Notes: generated by a model from the letters alone, not told the origin. A stretch of DNA of 35,489 nt from an uncultured Hungatella sp. (GCA_910577935.1 CAJTOT010000032.1:1-35489), one strand, 5' to 3'. Shown: positions 7,334 to 15,935, numbered from the stretch's first letter. Numbers and translations: made by a program.

Positions 7334-9019
7334 ATGGCAGAAAAGAGAGAAACGATTCAGGGAAGGCTGCAGAAAATGGTGTGGTCCAGGCTGGTTATAC
7401 TTGTGGCCACAGGCGTGGTTCTGTTTGCGTCGGGAATGCTTCTCAGCGTCGTCATCACAAACCAGAAGCACGTGGAGGAAAACAGAAAGCTTCTGGTGTC
7501 GATTGTCTCTGAGGTCTATGAGAAAAGTGTGGGTTTTCTCCTGGGAGAGCAAGTGAGCAGCCAGTGCCGGGACAGTCTTCTCTGCGGACGGGCACCGGAC
7601 AGACTGCGGTATCTCCTCTACGAGCAGAACGCGGTCTCCCCGATTACGGGAAACCTGGTTCTCAACGACAAAGAGCGCAATATTGTGTTCAACAGCTTCT
7701 CTGAAGACGAGTGGAACCAATACAGAAATGTGTACAACAAAGCCATTTGTGACAATGCCTTCCGCATGGAGGACAGGGAAGTTTACACCAGCGTCTATTA
7801 TCTGTCTGGGGATTACTCGGAGTATGTGTTTTCCAGACCTATTCAGGCCGAAGGAAAAGTCATCGGCTATGTGAATCTGTATCTGTCAGGGGCCGACTGG
7901 GCCAAACAGCTGGCGGTGTCCAACTTTGAAGGGATCATCACCGACCAGACGGGACGGGTGATCTACAGCAGCCGGCGGAGTTTTCTCTCTCACGCCAACA
8001 AGTTTTTCCCTGAGAAGGAGAGCGGCACCGTGTATCTGGGCGGAGAGCGGTACTGGATTCTGGGGGGAGAGCTGCTGGGGGGCCAGGTAAAAGTATATTC
8101 TCTGGTATATGATCCTGTTAACGGCTCTCTGTTCGCCATCGGGAGCGTGATCATTCTCTTCATGGGAATCGGGTGGTTCTGGCTGGCCCTGAGCATGACC
8201 AGGGCCATGGCTGCCAGCAACGGGGCCGCGGTGAAGAAACTGGTCTCCGAGATGGACATCATTGCCCACCGGGACCCGGAACACCGGATTTCCAAGGATA
8301 CCAACGATGAGTTTGCGGATATAGGAGTGCAGATCAATCACATGCTGGACAGCATTCAGGAGCTGAACCGGCACAATACGGAACTGCTGCAGCTGAAAAG
8401 AACAGCGGAGATCAATCAGCTGACAGCCCAGCTGAATCCCCATTTTCTCTATAACACCCTGGAAAATCTGAGGAACTCCCTGGTGTTTGACCCGGCCAGA
8501 GCCGACCGGATGATTTTGAATCTCACCGGAATTCTCAGATACTGCATTGACGACCGCCAGGAGGAAACCGTGTTCGGAGAGGACATGAAATATCTGGACA
8601 GATACCTGGATATCCAGAAATGCCGGTACGGAGAGCGGTTTGGATATGAGATATCACTGGAGGAGGAGTGTTATAGCTGTAAAGTGCCTAAGCTGATTCT
8701 TCAGCCGATTGTGGAGAACTCCATCAAGCACGGTTTTAAAAATAAGATGGATCTCCACATCTGGATAGACGGGTATGTACAGGAAGGCATCCTCCATCTG
8801 TCAGTGACCGACGACGGCACCGGCATGTCTTTGGAGGAGGTGGAGGAACTGAACAGCCATATCTGGGATGGGGACAGTTCCGGCGGGCACATAGGGCTGA
8901 AAAATATTGCCCGTAGGCTGTTCCTCCAATACGGCAGGGAAAGCGGGATTTTTATACGGGATTTGGAAGGGGAAGGACTTCAGGTGGTGGTAAATATTGC
9001 CCAGACAGAAATGTCCTGA
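7334..9019 (+). CDS. YesM/LytS-type sensor histidine kinase
   Basis: A 561-aa membrane kinase. The first membrane helix spans about residues 18-42, an extracellular sensor domain (probably Cache-like) follows to about 260, and the second helix is at about 262-285. A HAMP-like linker and coiled coil come next, then the His_kinase domain with LNPHFLYNTLENL (phosphorylated H370). The ATP-binding domain shows IVENSIKHGF (N-box), DDGTGMSLEE (G1) and GGHIGLKNIARRL (G2). The start at 7334 is four bases after the lipoprotein stop, so the pair is probably coupled. It should sense the ligand, perhaps through the upstream lipoprotein, and phosphorylate the regulator 60 bases downstream. Confidence 0.92.
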   Translation: MAEKRETIQGRLQKMVWSRLVILVATGVVLFASGMLLSVVITNQKHVEENRKLLVSIVSEVYEKSVGFLLGEQVSSQCRDSLLCGRAPDRLRYLLYEQNAVSPITGNLVLNDKERNIVFNSFSEDEWNQYRNVYNKAICDNAFRMEDREVYTSVYYLSGDYSEYVFSRPIQAEGKVIGYVNLYLSGADWAKQLAVSNFEGIITDQTGRVIYSSRRSFLSHANKFFPEKESGTVYLGGERYWILGGELLGGQVKVYSLVYDPVNGSLFAIGSVIILFMGIGWFWLALSMTRAMAASNGAAVKKLVSEMDIIAHRDPEHRISKDTNDEFADIGVQINHMLDSIQELNRHNTELLQLKRTAEINQLTAQLNPHFLYNTLENLRNSLVFDPARADRMILNLTGILRYCIDDRQEETVFGEDMKYLDRYLDIQKCRYGERFGYEISLEEECYSCKVPKLILQPIVENSIKHGFKNKMDLHIWIDGYVQEGILHLSVTDDGTGMSLEEVEELNSHIWDGDSSGGHIGLKNIARRLFLQYGRESGIFIRDLEGEGLQVVVNIAQTEMS

Positions 9020-9078
9020 GCATGCCTCTTTAGGCAGATTGAAAAGGAAGCCTGGATAAGAGCAGGCGGAGGGGGAGA

Positions 9079-9855
9079 ATGATGTACAGAGTGCTGATCG
9101 CTGAAGACGAGGATATGATACGCAAAGGGCTGGTGTACTCCGTTCCCTGGCAGGAGATGGACTGCTGTGTGGCGGGAGAGGCCAGGAACGGCATGGAAGG
9201 CATCGATGAGATCCGGCAAAAACATCCGGATATTGTTCTGATAGACATTAACATGCCTGTGGCGGACGGCCTGACCATGCTGGAGCAGACAAGAGACTGC
9301 CGCTATTCCGCCATCATTCTCACAGGCTACTCGGATTTTTCCTATGCCAGGGAGGCCATCCGCTTCGGAGTCACCGACTATCTGCTGAAGCCCCTGGACA
9401 TGGAGGAACTCAGGTCCGCAGTGGAGAAGGCCAAGACCGACTGCCAGGTAAAAGACGCCTACATCTCCAGCCTGAAAGAGAAAAAAGAATTGAAAGAAGT
9501 GTCCGCCATGGGGGATTTGAGGAAAAATCCGGTGGAGAAAGTGCTGGTAAAAGAGATGGTAGCATATATCGAAGAAAATTACGGTAAAAAAGTTCTTATG
9601 CAGGACGTGGTAGACAAATTCCATTATAGCGAGACATTCTTGAACAAACGGTTTAAGGAGTCCACAGGAATCACCTTCAACGAGTACCTGAACCGTTACC
9701 GGATACAGAAGTCCCTGGAAATGCTCCAGAAGGGGGAGGAGAATCTGAATACGATCGCCTGGAAATGCGGTTTCGGAGATTATAAATATTTTGGCTCCGT
9801 GTTTCGCAAGTATGTGGGCCGTTCCCCGAAAGAGTATGTAAAGGCTATACGGTAA
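9079..9855 (+). CDS. YesN-type response regulator with AraC DNA-binding domain
   Basis: A 258-aa regulator. The receiver domain (about 1-120) starts YRVLIAEDED with the acidic pocket, carries the phosphoacceptor D56 in VLIDINMP, and has the conserved T/S (ILTGYS) and K (LLKPLD). A short linker leads to the AraC/XylS domain (about 160-258) with two helix-turn-helix units: YSETFLNKRFKESTGITFNE and IAWKCGFGDYKYFGSVFRK. A strong GGAGGGGGAG site precedes ATG 9079; ATG 9082 is also possible. It is shorter than typical YesN proteins (about 500 aa) because the middle region is missing. Its likely target is the transporter operon starting at 10009. Confidence 0.92.
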   Translation: MMYRVLIAEDEDMIRKGLVYSVPWQEMDCCVAGEARNGMEGIDEIRQKHPDIVLIDINMPVADGLTMLEQTRDCRYSAIILTGYSDFSYAREAIRFGVTDYLLKPLDMEELRSAVEKAKTDCQVKDAYISSLKEKKELKEVSAMGDLRKNPVEKVLVKEMVAYIEENYGKKVLMQDVVDKFHYSETFLNKRFKESTGITFNEYLNRYRIQKSLEMLQKGEENLNTIAWKCGFGDYKYFGSVFRKYVGRSPKEYVKAIR

Positions 9856-9901
9856 AATACCGGACGATTATATGTCAAACATATAATTGTTCGGTATTTT
9901 T
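9855..9901 (+). terminator. Intrinsic terminator after the response regulator
   Basis: An 18-bp stem joins ATACCGGACGATTATATG (9857-9874) and CATATAATTGTTCGGTAT (9880-9897), with two G-U pairs and a five-base loop, followed by TTTT. It separates the regulatory operon from the transporter operon. Confidence 0.9.
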
Positions 9902-9953
9902 GCCATATAAAATGGATTTTGGGTATTTATTATATACATAATTGCCATATAAT
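9901..9953 (+). promoter_or_regulatory. Probable regulator-controlled promoter region of the transporter operon
   Basis: The decamer TGCCATATAA occurs at 9901-9910 and again at 9943-9952, a start-to-start spacing of 42 bases (four helical turns). The second copy runs into TATAAT (9948-9953). No proper -35 sits 17 bases upstream, as expected of a promoter that needs an activator. Direct repeats in helical phase suit AraC-type regulators, so this is a candidate target of the response regulator encoded just upstream. Confidence 0.5.
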
Positions 9954-10008
9954 ATAAAGGACTGAAGATGATGGATCTTGCAGAATCAGAAAAGGAGGAG
10001 TGGTTTAT

Positions 10009-11100
10009 ATGAAAAGAAAGTTATTGGCAGCAGTATTGGGAATGTCCATGGTCGCGGGACTTGCGGCCTGCGGAAGCCAGAGTTCCGCAGGCGGCTCCCA
10101 GGCGCCTGCGGCGCAGGAGGGCGGGGGAGATGCCGGCGGAGCGGCCTCAAGCGAGATCGGCGGGAAAGTAGTTATATACACCTCTATGTATGAGGATATT
10201 ATCGAGGATATCGACGCGAAGCTGGAGGAGGTATTCCCCAACATTGACATCGAGTTTTTCCAGGGCGGTACGGGAACGCTCCAGTCCAAGGTGGCGGCTG
10301 AGATGGACTCCGGAAAGCTGGGCTGTGACATGCTGATGGTTGCGGAGCCGGCGTATTCCCTGGAGCTGAAAGAAGCAGGAATGCTCCACCCCTACAAGTT
10401 CGCGGACGCGGACAAGCTGATATACGAGTATGACGCAGACGGTTACTGGTATCCGGTCCGCATCTGCAACATGGTTCTGGCCTACAACCCGGAGAAGTAC
10501 TCAAAAGACAGCATCCCCAATTCCTTTGAGGACTTTGCAAAGGACACTTCCATGAAGGGAGGGCTGTCTATCAGCAATCCGCTGACATCCGGAACCGCAT
10601 ACGCATCTATCGTGGCTCTTCTGGACAAGTACGGCGAGGATTATTACAAGCAGCTGGGCGCTCAGGAGGTGGCTGTGGAGTCTGGTTCCGTGGCTCTGAC
10701 CAAGCTGGAGACAGGCGAGTGCAAGGAGATCATGATCCTGGAAGAGTCTGTCCTCAAGAAGAGGGAAGAAGAAGGCTCCGCACTGGAAGTTATCTACCCT
10801 ACAGACGGCACCATCATGATTCCGTCCACCGTCATGATCGTGGATGCGGCTCACAGCGCCAACAACAACACCGCTGCCTGTGAGGCTGTAGAAGAGTGGT
10901 TTTTGTCCTCAGAGGGGCAGAAGTATATCGTGGCAGGCTGGATGCACTCCGTGCGGAGCGACTATCCCAGCGCGCCCTATGACGCCATCCCCACCAGCGA
11001 GATCATGTCCAACATGATGCCTGTTGACTGGGAGAAGTGTTTTAAACAGAGGGAAGAGATCCGCACTCTGTTCCAGGAAAATGTGACGGTTCCGCAGTAA
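10009..11100 (+). CDS. ABC transporter substrate-binding lipoprotein (ferric/phosphonate/sugar-phosphate family)
   Basis: A 363-aa lipoprotein. Signal peptide MKRKLLAAVLGMSMVAGLAA is followed by the lipidated C21 and a Gly/Ser/Ala-rich linker. The mature domain begins GKVVIYTSMYEDIIEDI and includes LSISNPLTSGTAYASIVALL, characteristic of the AfuA/FbpA-like class. The C-terminal segment lacks the adjacent tyrosine pair used for iron by FbpA, so a phosphorylated or other anionic organic ligand is as likely as Fe(III). The start is set by AAAGGAGGAG eight bases ahead; an upstream GTG at 10000 lies in the ribosome site. A hairpin after the stop may keep this gene expressed above the permease and ATPase. 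Confidence 0.88.
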   Translation: MKRKLLAAVLGMSMVAGLAACGSQSSAGGSQAPAAQEGGGDAGGAASSEIGGKVVIYTSMYEDIIEDIDAKLEEVFPNIDIEFFQGGTGTLQSKVAAEMDSGKLGCDMLMVAEPAYSLELKEAGMLHPYKFADADKLIYEYDADGYWYPVRICNMVLAYNPEKYSKDSIPNSFEDFAKDTSMKGGLSISNPLTSGTAYASIVALLDKYGEDYYKQLGAQEVAVESGSVALTKLETGECKEIMILEESVLKKREEEGSALEVIYPTDGTIMIPSTVMIVDAAHSANNNTAACEAVEEWFLSSEGQKYIVAGWMHSVRSDYPSAPYDAIPTSEIMSNMMPVDWEKCFKQREEIRTLFQENVTVPQ

Positions 11101-11120
11101 AGATACTCAGGAGAAAAACG

Positions 11121-11147
11121 GAGGGGCCTTTTTAAGGTCCCTCTTTT
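11121..11147 (+). terminator. Attenuating hairpin between binding-protein and permease genes
   Basis: GAGGGGCCTT and AAGGTCCCTC pair around TTT (one G-U) and are followed by TTTT. It is a compact terminator within the operon, probably leaky, as often seen after highly expressed binding-protein genes. Confidence 0.7.
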
Positions 11148-11212
11148 ACCTTAATATTAGCAGGTAATATCTGCGCCCACAAAATTTGTGCAGAGAAAGG
11201 AAGTGCTGGGAA

Positions 11213-12892
11213 TTGGAAAAGAAGTATTACTTTGATATCAAATGGGTGGTGATTCTGGCGATTGCAGGATTTCTGGTAGTGTTCCAGGTGCTGCCGCTTT
11301 TGTATCTGGTCTACCGGTCTTTTTTCTCCACCGGGCAGTTTTCCCTGGAAGGCTTTAAACGGATCTACTCATACTCCCTTAACTGGGTTTGCCTGAAAAA
11401 TACACTGGTCACAGCCGGGCTTTCCATGGTCTTCGGCGTCATTCTGGCATTTCCCCTGGCATGGCTGGTGGGCCGTACCAATCTGTACGGAAAGAAATTT
11501 TTCAGAACCTTGTTCGTGACCACCTACATGGTTCCTCCCTATGTGGGCGCCATGGCCTGGCTCAGGCTTTTAAACCCTACAGTGGGGACTCTGAATGTCT
11601 GGATTCAGAATCTGTTCGGCCTGGATAAGGCTCCGTTTAATATTTACAGCATCGGCGGCCTGGTGTGGGTGCTGACCACATTTTACTATCCGTACGCGTT
11701 TATCACCATTTCCAGAGCCATGGAAAAGATGGACCCGTCTCTGGAGGAGGCCTCCAGAATCTCCGGCGCGTCGCCTCTTGGAACGCTGTTCCGGGTCACG
11801 CTGCCCCTGATGTTTCCCAGCATCGTGGCGGCGGCCCTGCTGGTGTTCGTATCGGCAGCCTCCTGCTACGGGATTCCGTCGATTATCGGCGCGCCCGGGC
11901 AGATTTACACGGTTACAACCAGAATCGTGGACTATGTGTACATCGGCTCCCAGGAAGGCCTGACAGATGCCACCAACCTGGCGGTGTTTCTCATGGGCAT
12001 GGCTCTGTTTATCCTGTATATTTCCAACTTTGTCGTGGGAAAGAAGGAGTACATTACCGTGTCCGGCAAATCCACCAGGCCCAACATCGTGGACCTGGGG
12101 CGGTGGCGGATTCCCATTACCGCGGCGGTCGGGGCCTTTGCCCTGATTGTGGTCATTATCCCCTTTGCCTCCGTGTTTATGACCTCCGTCACCATGAATA
12201 TGGGAAAGCCTCTGACGGCTCCCGGCAACATCACATTTAAGTACTGGAACACCATTGTCACCAGAAAGTCCATACTGAGTTCGGGAAAGAACAGCATCAT
12301 CGCGGCGGTGTGGGCGGCCTCCATGGGAATGGTGGTGTGCCTGATCATGGCCTACCTTCTGAAGAGAACCAATGTAAAAGGAAGGAGGATACCGGATTTT
12401 CTGATCACCGTAGGCTCCGGAACCCCCAGTGTGGTCATCGCTCTGGCTCTGATCATGACTATGTCCGGGCGTTTTGGGATCAACATCTACAATACCATGC
12501 TGATCATGGTCATCGCGTATATGATCAAATATATGCTCATGGGAATGAGGACAGTGGTGTCCGCCTTCTCCCAGGTGAGCCCGTCCCTGGAGGAGGCGGC
12601 CCAGATTTCCGGGGCAGGGTGGCTGCGGCGTCTGAGAGACGTGATGTTTCCTCTCATTATCCCGTCCATCGTGGCCGGCTGGTTTCTGATCTTTATGCCC
12701 TGCTTCTATGAACTGACCATGTCCAACCTTCTGTATTCCAACAACACGAAGACCCTGGGCGTGGAACTGTTCCTGTACCAGACCTATCACAGCCAGCAGA
12801 CAGCGTCGGCGCTGGCCTCGGGCATTCTCATTGCCGTGATTGTGCTCAACTTTGTGCTAAATAAACTGACCGACGGAAAATTTTCAATTTAG
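11213..12892 (+). CDS. Fused double-domain ABC transporter permease
   Basis: A 559-aa membrane protein that joins two permease domains in one chain, like FbpB/AfuB/ThiP. Both EAA loops that contact the ATPase are present: SLEEASRISGASPLGTLFRV in the first half and SLEEAAQISGAGWLRRLRDV in the second. About twelve hydrophobic segments are visible. The preferred start is TTG at 11213, nine bases after AAAGGAAG; the open frame from 11186 would place that ribosome site inside the gene. It sits between the binding lipoprotein and the ATPase, and the next start is 14 bases after its stop. Confidence 0.9.
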   Translation: MEKKYYFDIKWVVILAIAGFLVVFQVLPLLYLVYRSFFSTGQFSLEGFKRIYSYSLNWVCLKNTLVTAGLSMVFGVILAFPLAWLVGRTNLYGKKFFRTLFVTTYMVPPYVGAMAWLRLLNPTVGTLNVWIQNLFGLDKAPFNIYSIGGLVWVLTTFYYPYAFITISRAMEKMDPSLEEASRISGASPLGTLFRVTLPLMFPSIVAAALLVFVSAASCYGIPSIIGAPGQIYTVTTRIVDYVYIGSQEGLTDATNLAVFLMGMALFILYISNFVVGKKEYITVSGKSTRPNIVDLGRWRIPITAAVGAFALIVVIIPFASVFMTSVTMNMGKPLTAPGNITFKYWNTIVTRKSILSSGKNSIIAAVWAASMGMVVCLIMAYLLKRTNVKGRRIPDFLITVGSGTPSVVIALALIMTMSGRFGINIYNTMLIMVIAYMIKYMLMGMRTVVSAFSQVSPSLEEAAQISGAGWLRRLRDVMFPLIIPSIVAGWFLIFMPCFYELTMSNLLYSNNTKTLGVELFLYQTYHSQQTASALASGILIAVIVLNFVLNKLTDGKFSI

Positions 12893-12906
12893 TAGGAGGG
12901 ATAGAT

Positions 12907-13977
12907 ATGTCTGTGATTACCATTAACCAGGTGAGCAAATCATTTGGAGACGTTACGGTCTTAAAAGAGTTTACCCAGGAATTCCAGGACGGAGAATTTA
13001 TCACCTTCCTTGGACCCTCCGGCTGCGGTAAGACGACTATGCTGCGGATTATCGCGGGATTTGAGAAGCCTACCACAGGGGAGGTGAAGATTGACGGGAA
13101 GGTAGTCAGTTCTGCCAAAGTGTTCGTTCCGCCGGAGAAGCGGGAGATCGGCATGGTGTTTCAGTCCTATGCGGTCTGGCCCCACATGAACGTGTTCGAC
13201 AACGTGGCGTATCCGCTGAAGATCAAGAAAGTTCCCAAGGACGAGATCAGGCGGAGGGTGGAGGACATCCTTGAGGTGGTCCATCTGGACCAGTATGCGG
13301 AGAGAATGCCGTCCCAGCTCTCCGGCGGGCAGCAGCAGAGAGTGGCCTTGGGGAGAGCCCTGGTGGCGGAGCCCAAGCTTCTTCTTCTGGATGAGCCTCT
13401 GTCCAACCTGGATGCCAAGCTGAGGGAGAGCATGAGATACGAGATCAAGGAGATACAGAAAAAGCGGAAGATCACCGTGGTCTATGTCACCCACGACCAG
13501 GTGGAGGCCATGACCATGTCTGACCGTGTATTTATTATCAACCGGGGCGTGATCCAGCAGGTGGGAACGCCTATTGAGATATACCGCCACCCGGCCAACC
13601 AGTTTATCGCCGATTTTGTGGGCAAGGTAAACTTCCTGAAGGGGCATGCGGAAAACGGGGCGATCCGGATCAAAGGCATCAGCCAGTCTCTGTCCTACGA
13701 CGGGGAGCTGACCGGGGACGTGGTAGTGGCTATCCGCCCGGAGAATATCAAACTGACCAGGACGGAAGGACATCTGACAGGAACCTTGTCTTCCATGTTC
13801 TTCCTGGGAGACATCAACGACTGCACCGTGGACATGGGCGAGGTGAGCCTGAGAGTGGCGGCAGAGCCCCTGTCCTACGATATTCTGGAGACGGGGAACA
13901 AAATCGGTCTGATGATCAGCGATTTTTTGGTGTACCCTGACGACGGGAGAGATGACCACAATAAGATATTGACATGA
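12907..13977 (+). CDS. ABC transporter ATP-binding protein (FbpC/PotA type)
   Basis: A 356-aa ATPase that powers the importer. Walker A GPSGCGKTT is at residues 36-44, the Q-loop is MVFQSYAVWPHMN, the signature LSGGQQQRVALGRAL starts near 138, and Walker B LLLLDEPLSNLDA near 157. The H-loop reads VTHDQVEAM. Residues from about 240 onward form a TOBE-like regulatory domain (VAIRPENIKL). TAGGAGGGAT precedes ATG 12907. This family serves ferric, spermidine, thiamine, phosphonate and sugar-phosphate importers, so the motifs do not settle the substrate. Confidence 0.93.
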   Translation: MSVITINQVSKSFGDVTVLKEFTQEFQDGEFITFLGPSGCGKTTMLRIIAGFEKPTTGEVKIDGKVVSSAKVFVPPEKREIGMVFQSYAVWPHMNVFDNVAYPLKIKKVPKDEIRRRVEDILEVVHLDQYAERMPSQLSGGQQQRVALGRALVAEPKLLLLDEPLSNLDAKLRESMRYEIKEIQKKRKITVVYVTHDQVEAMTMSDRVFIINRGVIQQVGTPIEIYRHPANQFIADFVGKVNFLKGHAENGAIRIKGISQSLSYDGELTGDVVVAIRPENIKLTRTEGHLTGTLSSMFFLGDINDCTVDMGEVSLRVAAEPLSYDILETGNKIGLMISDFLVYPDDGRDDHNKILT

Positions 13978-13992
13978 AAAGTTACTTTTGCT

Positions 13993-14022
13993 GGTTGCTG
14001 TGAACGTATGTGAACAGTAACC
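13993..14022. repeat. Inverted repeat behind the transporter operon
   Basis: GGTTGCTGT (13993-14001) pairs with ACAGTAACC (14014-14022), with one G-U, around a 12-base loop. No T-run follows, so it is either a weak terminator for the transporter operon or a dyad in the next gene's control region. Confidence 0.4.
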
Positions 14023-14060
14023 ATGAGAATATTATGACAGGGAAAAGCTGAAGTCAGCCG

Positions 14061-14089
14061 TTGCTATACATCGTGAAACATGGTATGCT
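14061..14089 (+). promoter_or_regulatory. Promoter for the small-ORF/LRR gene pair
   Basis: TTGCTA (14061-14066) and TATGCT (14084-14089) are 17 bases apart, about 80 bases upstream of the 34-codon gene. Both hexamers deviate from consensus. Confidence 0.45.
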
Positions 14090-14170
14090 GTCAGTAAGTT
14101 TAATAATGACAAGAGATACATAGAATATACAGACAGCGTGTCAGACGAGCACATGGAGGGATGTATCAAT

Positions 14171-14275
14171 ATGGATGCCGCATTGGATTATTTTGAAGCT
14201 TTTCTGAAGTCTTTATCAGATGAGACTCTGCAGAAAAAGCTGTTTGCTGAATTTGGGCTTGAGGAAGACATATGA
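14171..14275 (+). CDS. Small 34-aa protein, translationally coupled to the LRR gene
   Basis: ATG 14171 follows GGAGGG by nine bases, and the frame ends in ATATGA, where its TGA overlaps the ATG of the next gene. The peptide (MDAALDYFEAFLKSLSDETL and 14 more) is acidic, probably helical, and has no membrane segment or cysteine. The strong ribosome site and the ATGA overlap argue that it is translated. An in-frame ATG at 14153 is less likely because it would precede the ribosome site. I recognise no family; it could be a partner of the LRR protein or a leader that sets its translation rate. Confidence 0.6.
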   Translation: MDAALDYFEAFLKSLSDETLQKKLFAEFGLEEDI

Positions 14276-15255
14276 GTTTAGGGGCGGATACGGTATATCT
14301 CTGCGAGAGAGGGAAGGAGGGAGTCACGCTCCTGGAGTACCGCGGCCTGGACAGTCTGGCGGTTGTTCCGGAGCAGATCGGCGGCGCGGCTGTGACGGCC
14401 CTGGCTCCCTATGTTTTTTCAAAGCACGGGAATGATGACACACAGCATCCGGCGGCTTTCTGGCAGTCAGGCGACGGCGTGGCCGTACCCCGGGACGAGG
14501 CTGTGAAGCTTCCAAGGGTAAAAGGAGATTCACTGGAAGAACTGCGCCTGCCCGGCTCTTTGAGAAGGGTGGGAGCCTACGGGTTCTACAATTGCGGCAG
14601 ATTAAAAAGGCTGGAATTGTACAGCACGACTCTGGACTGGGGGACGGGAGTGTTTGCTGGATGCGGGGGAATAAGAGAACTGGAAATCCATGTGGATGAG
14701 TCCCGCCGCTCCTGCCTGAAAGAGATTTTGGCGGAACTGCGGCAGACATTGACCGTGGATTATGACGGCGCGGAGAGGGCAAGACTGATATTTCCGGAAT
14801 TTTTTGAGGAAGCGGTGGAAAACACCCCCGCCAGGATTCTGGTGACCAACACCCACGGCTGCGGCCAGAAATACCGCAATGCGTTTGTGGGGACTCAGTT
14901 CCAGTTCCGCGAATATGACAGTTTGTTCCCCCATGTTCAGGTTCAGGAGCCGGAGGAGCTGGCAGTAGAGCTGGCCATGGGGCGGCTCCGCTATCCCTGC
15001 TGCCTGGCAGAGGAACACAGGGCGCAGTACATGGATTATCTGAGGGAGCACCGGATCGCTGCTGCCTGTCAGGCTGTGGACGGCAGCGATGGGGAGAAAC
15101 TGGAGTGGCTGACAGGAGAGATCAGATATGAGGCGGAGGACTTAAATACAGTGATTGAGAGAGCCAGGATGAATGGGAACACGGCGGCGGTGAGCCTCCT
15201 CATGGACAAGGCGAGGAGAAAAGGGACGGTGAGGAGGCGGAAATTCGGGCTCTGA
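14272..15255 (+). CDS. Leucine-rich-repeat (BspA-like) protein of unknown role
   Basis: A 327-aa protein with no signal peptide or membrane segment. Residues about 80-140 show BspA-type repeats of the form LxxLxLPxSLxxVGxxxFxNCxxLxxLxL (pieces: ELRLPGSLRRVGAYGFYNC, RLKRLELYSTTLDWG, VFAGCGGIRELEIHV). The N-terminal TVYLCERGKEGVTLLEYRG also fits a degenerate repeat of this class. The C-terminal half is acidic, mixed-charge and not assigned to a family. The start overlaps the preceding small gene (ATGA), so translation is probably coupled. Such intracellular LRR proteins occur widely in gut Clostridia; function is unknown. A shared terminator separates it from hpf. Confidence 0.7.
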   Translation: MSLGADTVYLCERGKEGVTLLEYRGLDSLAVVPEQIGGAAVTALAPYVFSKHGNDDTQHPAAFWQSGDGVAVPRDEAVKLPRVKGDSLEELRLPGSLRRVGAYGFYNCGRLKRLELYSTTLDWGTGVFAGCGGIRELEIHVDESRRSCLKEILAELRQTLTVDYDGAERARLIFPEFFEEAVENTPARILVTNTHGCGQKYRNAFVGTQFQFREYDSLFPHVQVQEPEELAVELAMGRLRYPCCLAEEHRAQYMDYLREHRIAAACQAVDGSDGEKLEWLTGEIRYEAEDLNTVIERARMNGNTAAVSLLMDKARRKGTVRRRKFGL

Positions 15256-15264
15256 CCGCACTGA

Positions 15265-15296
15265 AAAAGCGGAGAGTTTTCATGCTCTCCGCTTTT
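15265..15296. terminator. Bidirectional terminator between the LRR gene and hpf
   Basis: AAAAGCGGAGAG (15265-15276) and CTCTCCGCTTTT (15285-15296) form a perfect 12-bp stem with an 8-base loop. A/T flanks give a U-tract on both strands. Confidence 0.92.
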
Positions 15297-15404
15297 ATTG
15301 TTATTTCTGCCATTCTGCCGTTCGTGACGAAGACTTGTCCCGGCCGGGTGTCCAGGGGAGGCGCCCCTGTAAAGGATCCCCTGAAAAGGTGAGCCCGGAC
15401 GCTT

Positions 15405-15935
15405 CTATCTCTCCGGCTCAATCAGACCGTAGGTGCTGCCCTTTCTCTTGTATACCACGCTCATCTGGTCGGTCTCCGCGTTGAGGAACATATAGAAGTT
15501 GTGTCCTAAAAGCTCCATCTCCAGGCAGGCGTCCTCGGGATACATGGGCTTCATGTCGAAGTGCTTGGTCTTCTCGATGCGGATCTCTTCCTCCTGAACC
15601 TCCTCTTCCGCCTCCATAAACAATGTGGAAAATGCCTGGGCGGACTGCTTCTTGTCGATAAGTTTCTTTCTGTACTTCTTAATCTGACGCTCTATGATCT
15701 CCTCCACCAGATCGATGGATACATACATATCAGTGCTTGATTCCTCGGCGCGGATGATGCTGCCCTTCACCGGGATAGTCACTTCAATCTTCTGCAGTTC
15801 TCTCTGAACGCTCAATGTGACGATGACCTCCGTGTCCGGGCTGAAATACTTCTCCAGCTTTCCAAGCTTGTCCTTGACGGTATCTCTTAATGCCGGGGTT
15901 ACTTCGATATTCCTTCCTGTAATGGTATAACGCAT
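15405..15935 (-). CDS. hpf: Long-form ribosome hibernation-promoting factor
   Basis: A 176-aa protein that dimerises and inactivates 70S ribosomes into 100S particles in slow growth. The N-terminal RaiA/HPF fold (about 1-100) starts MRYTITGRNIEVTPALRDTV and contains KLGKLEKYF and the SIDLVEEIIERQIKKYRKK helix. A charged linker leads to the C-terminal dimerisation domain (about 122-176; KHFDMKPMYPEDACLEMELL, then YKRKGSTYGLIEPE). The long form is typical of Firmicutes. AAGGAGTTGATC precedes ATG 15935. Its promoter lies 30-60 bases upstream with a TAGTCGAA (Spo0A-like) motif in the spacer, which would fit growth-phase control. It diverges from secA. Confidence 0.95.
   Translation of the reverse strand: MRYTITGRNIEVTPALRDTVKDKLGKLEKYFSPDTEVIVTLSVQRELQKIEVTIPVKGSIIRAEESSTDMYVSIDLVEEIIERQIKKYRKKLIDKKQSAQAFSTLFMEAEEEVQEEEIRIEKTKHFDMKPMYPEDACLEMELLGHNFYMFLNAETDQMSVVYKRKGSTYGLIEPER

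Noticed and set aside
11570..12790. 406-codon minus-strand open frame opposite the permease
   Set aside because: Very rich in His, Gly and Gln, no hydrophobic core, lies fully within the permease gene.
12961..13959. 332-codon minus-strand open frame opposite the ATPase
   Set aside because: Shadow of an ABC ATPase with all motifs intact on the plus strand.
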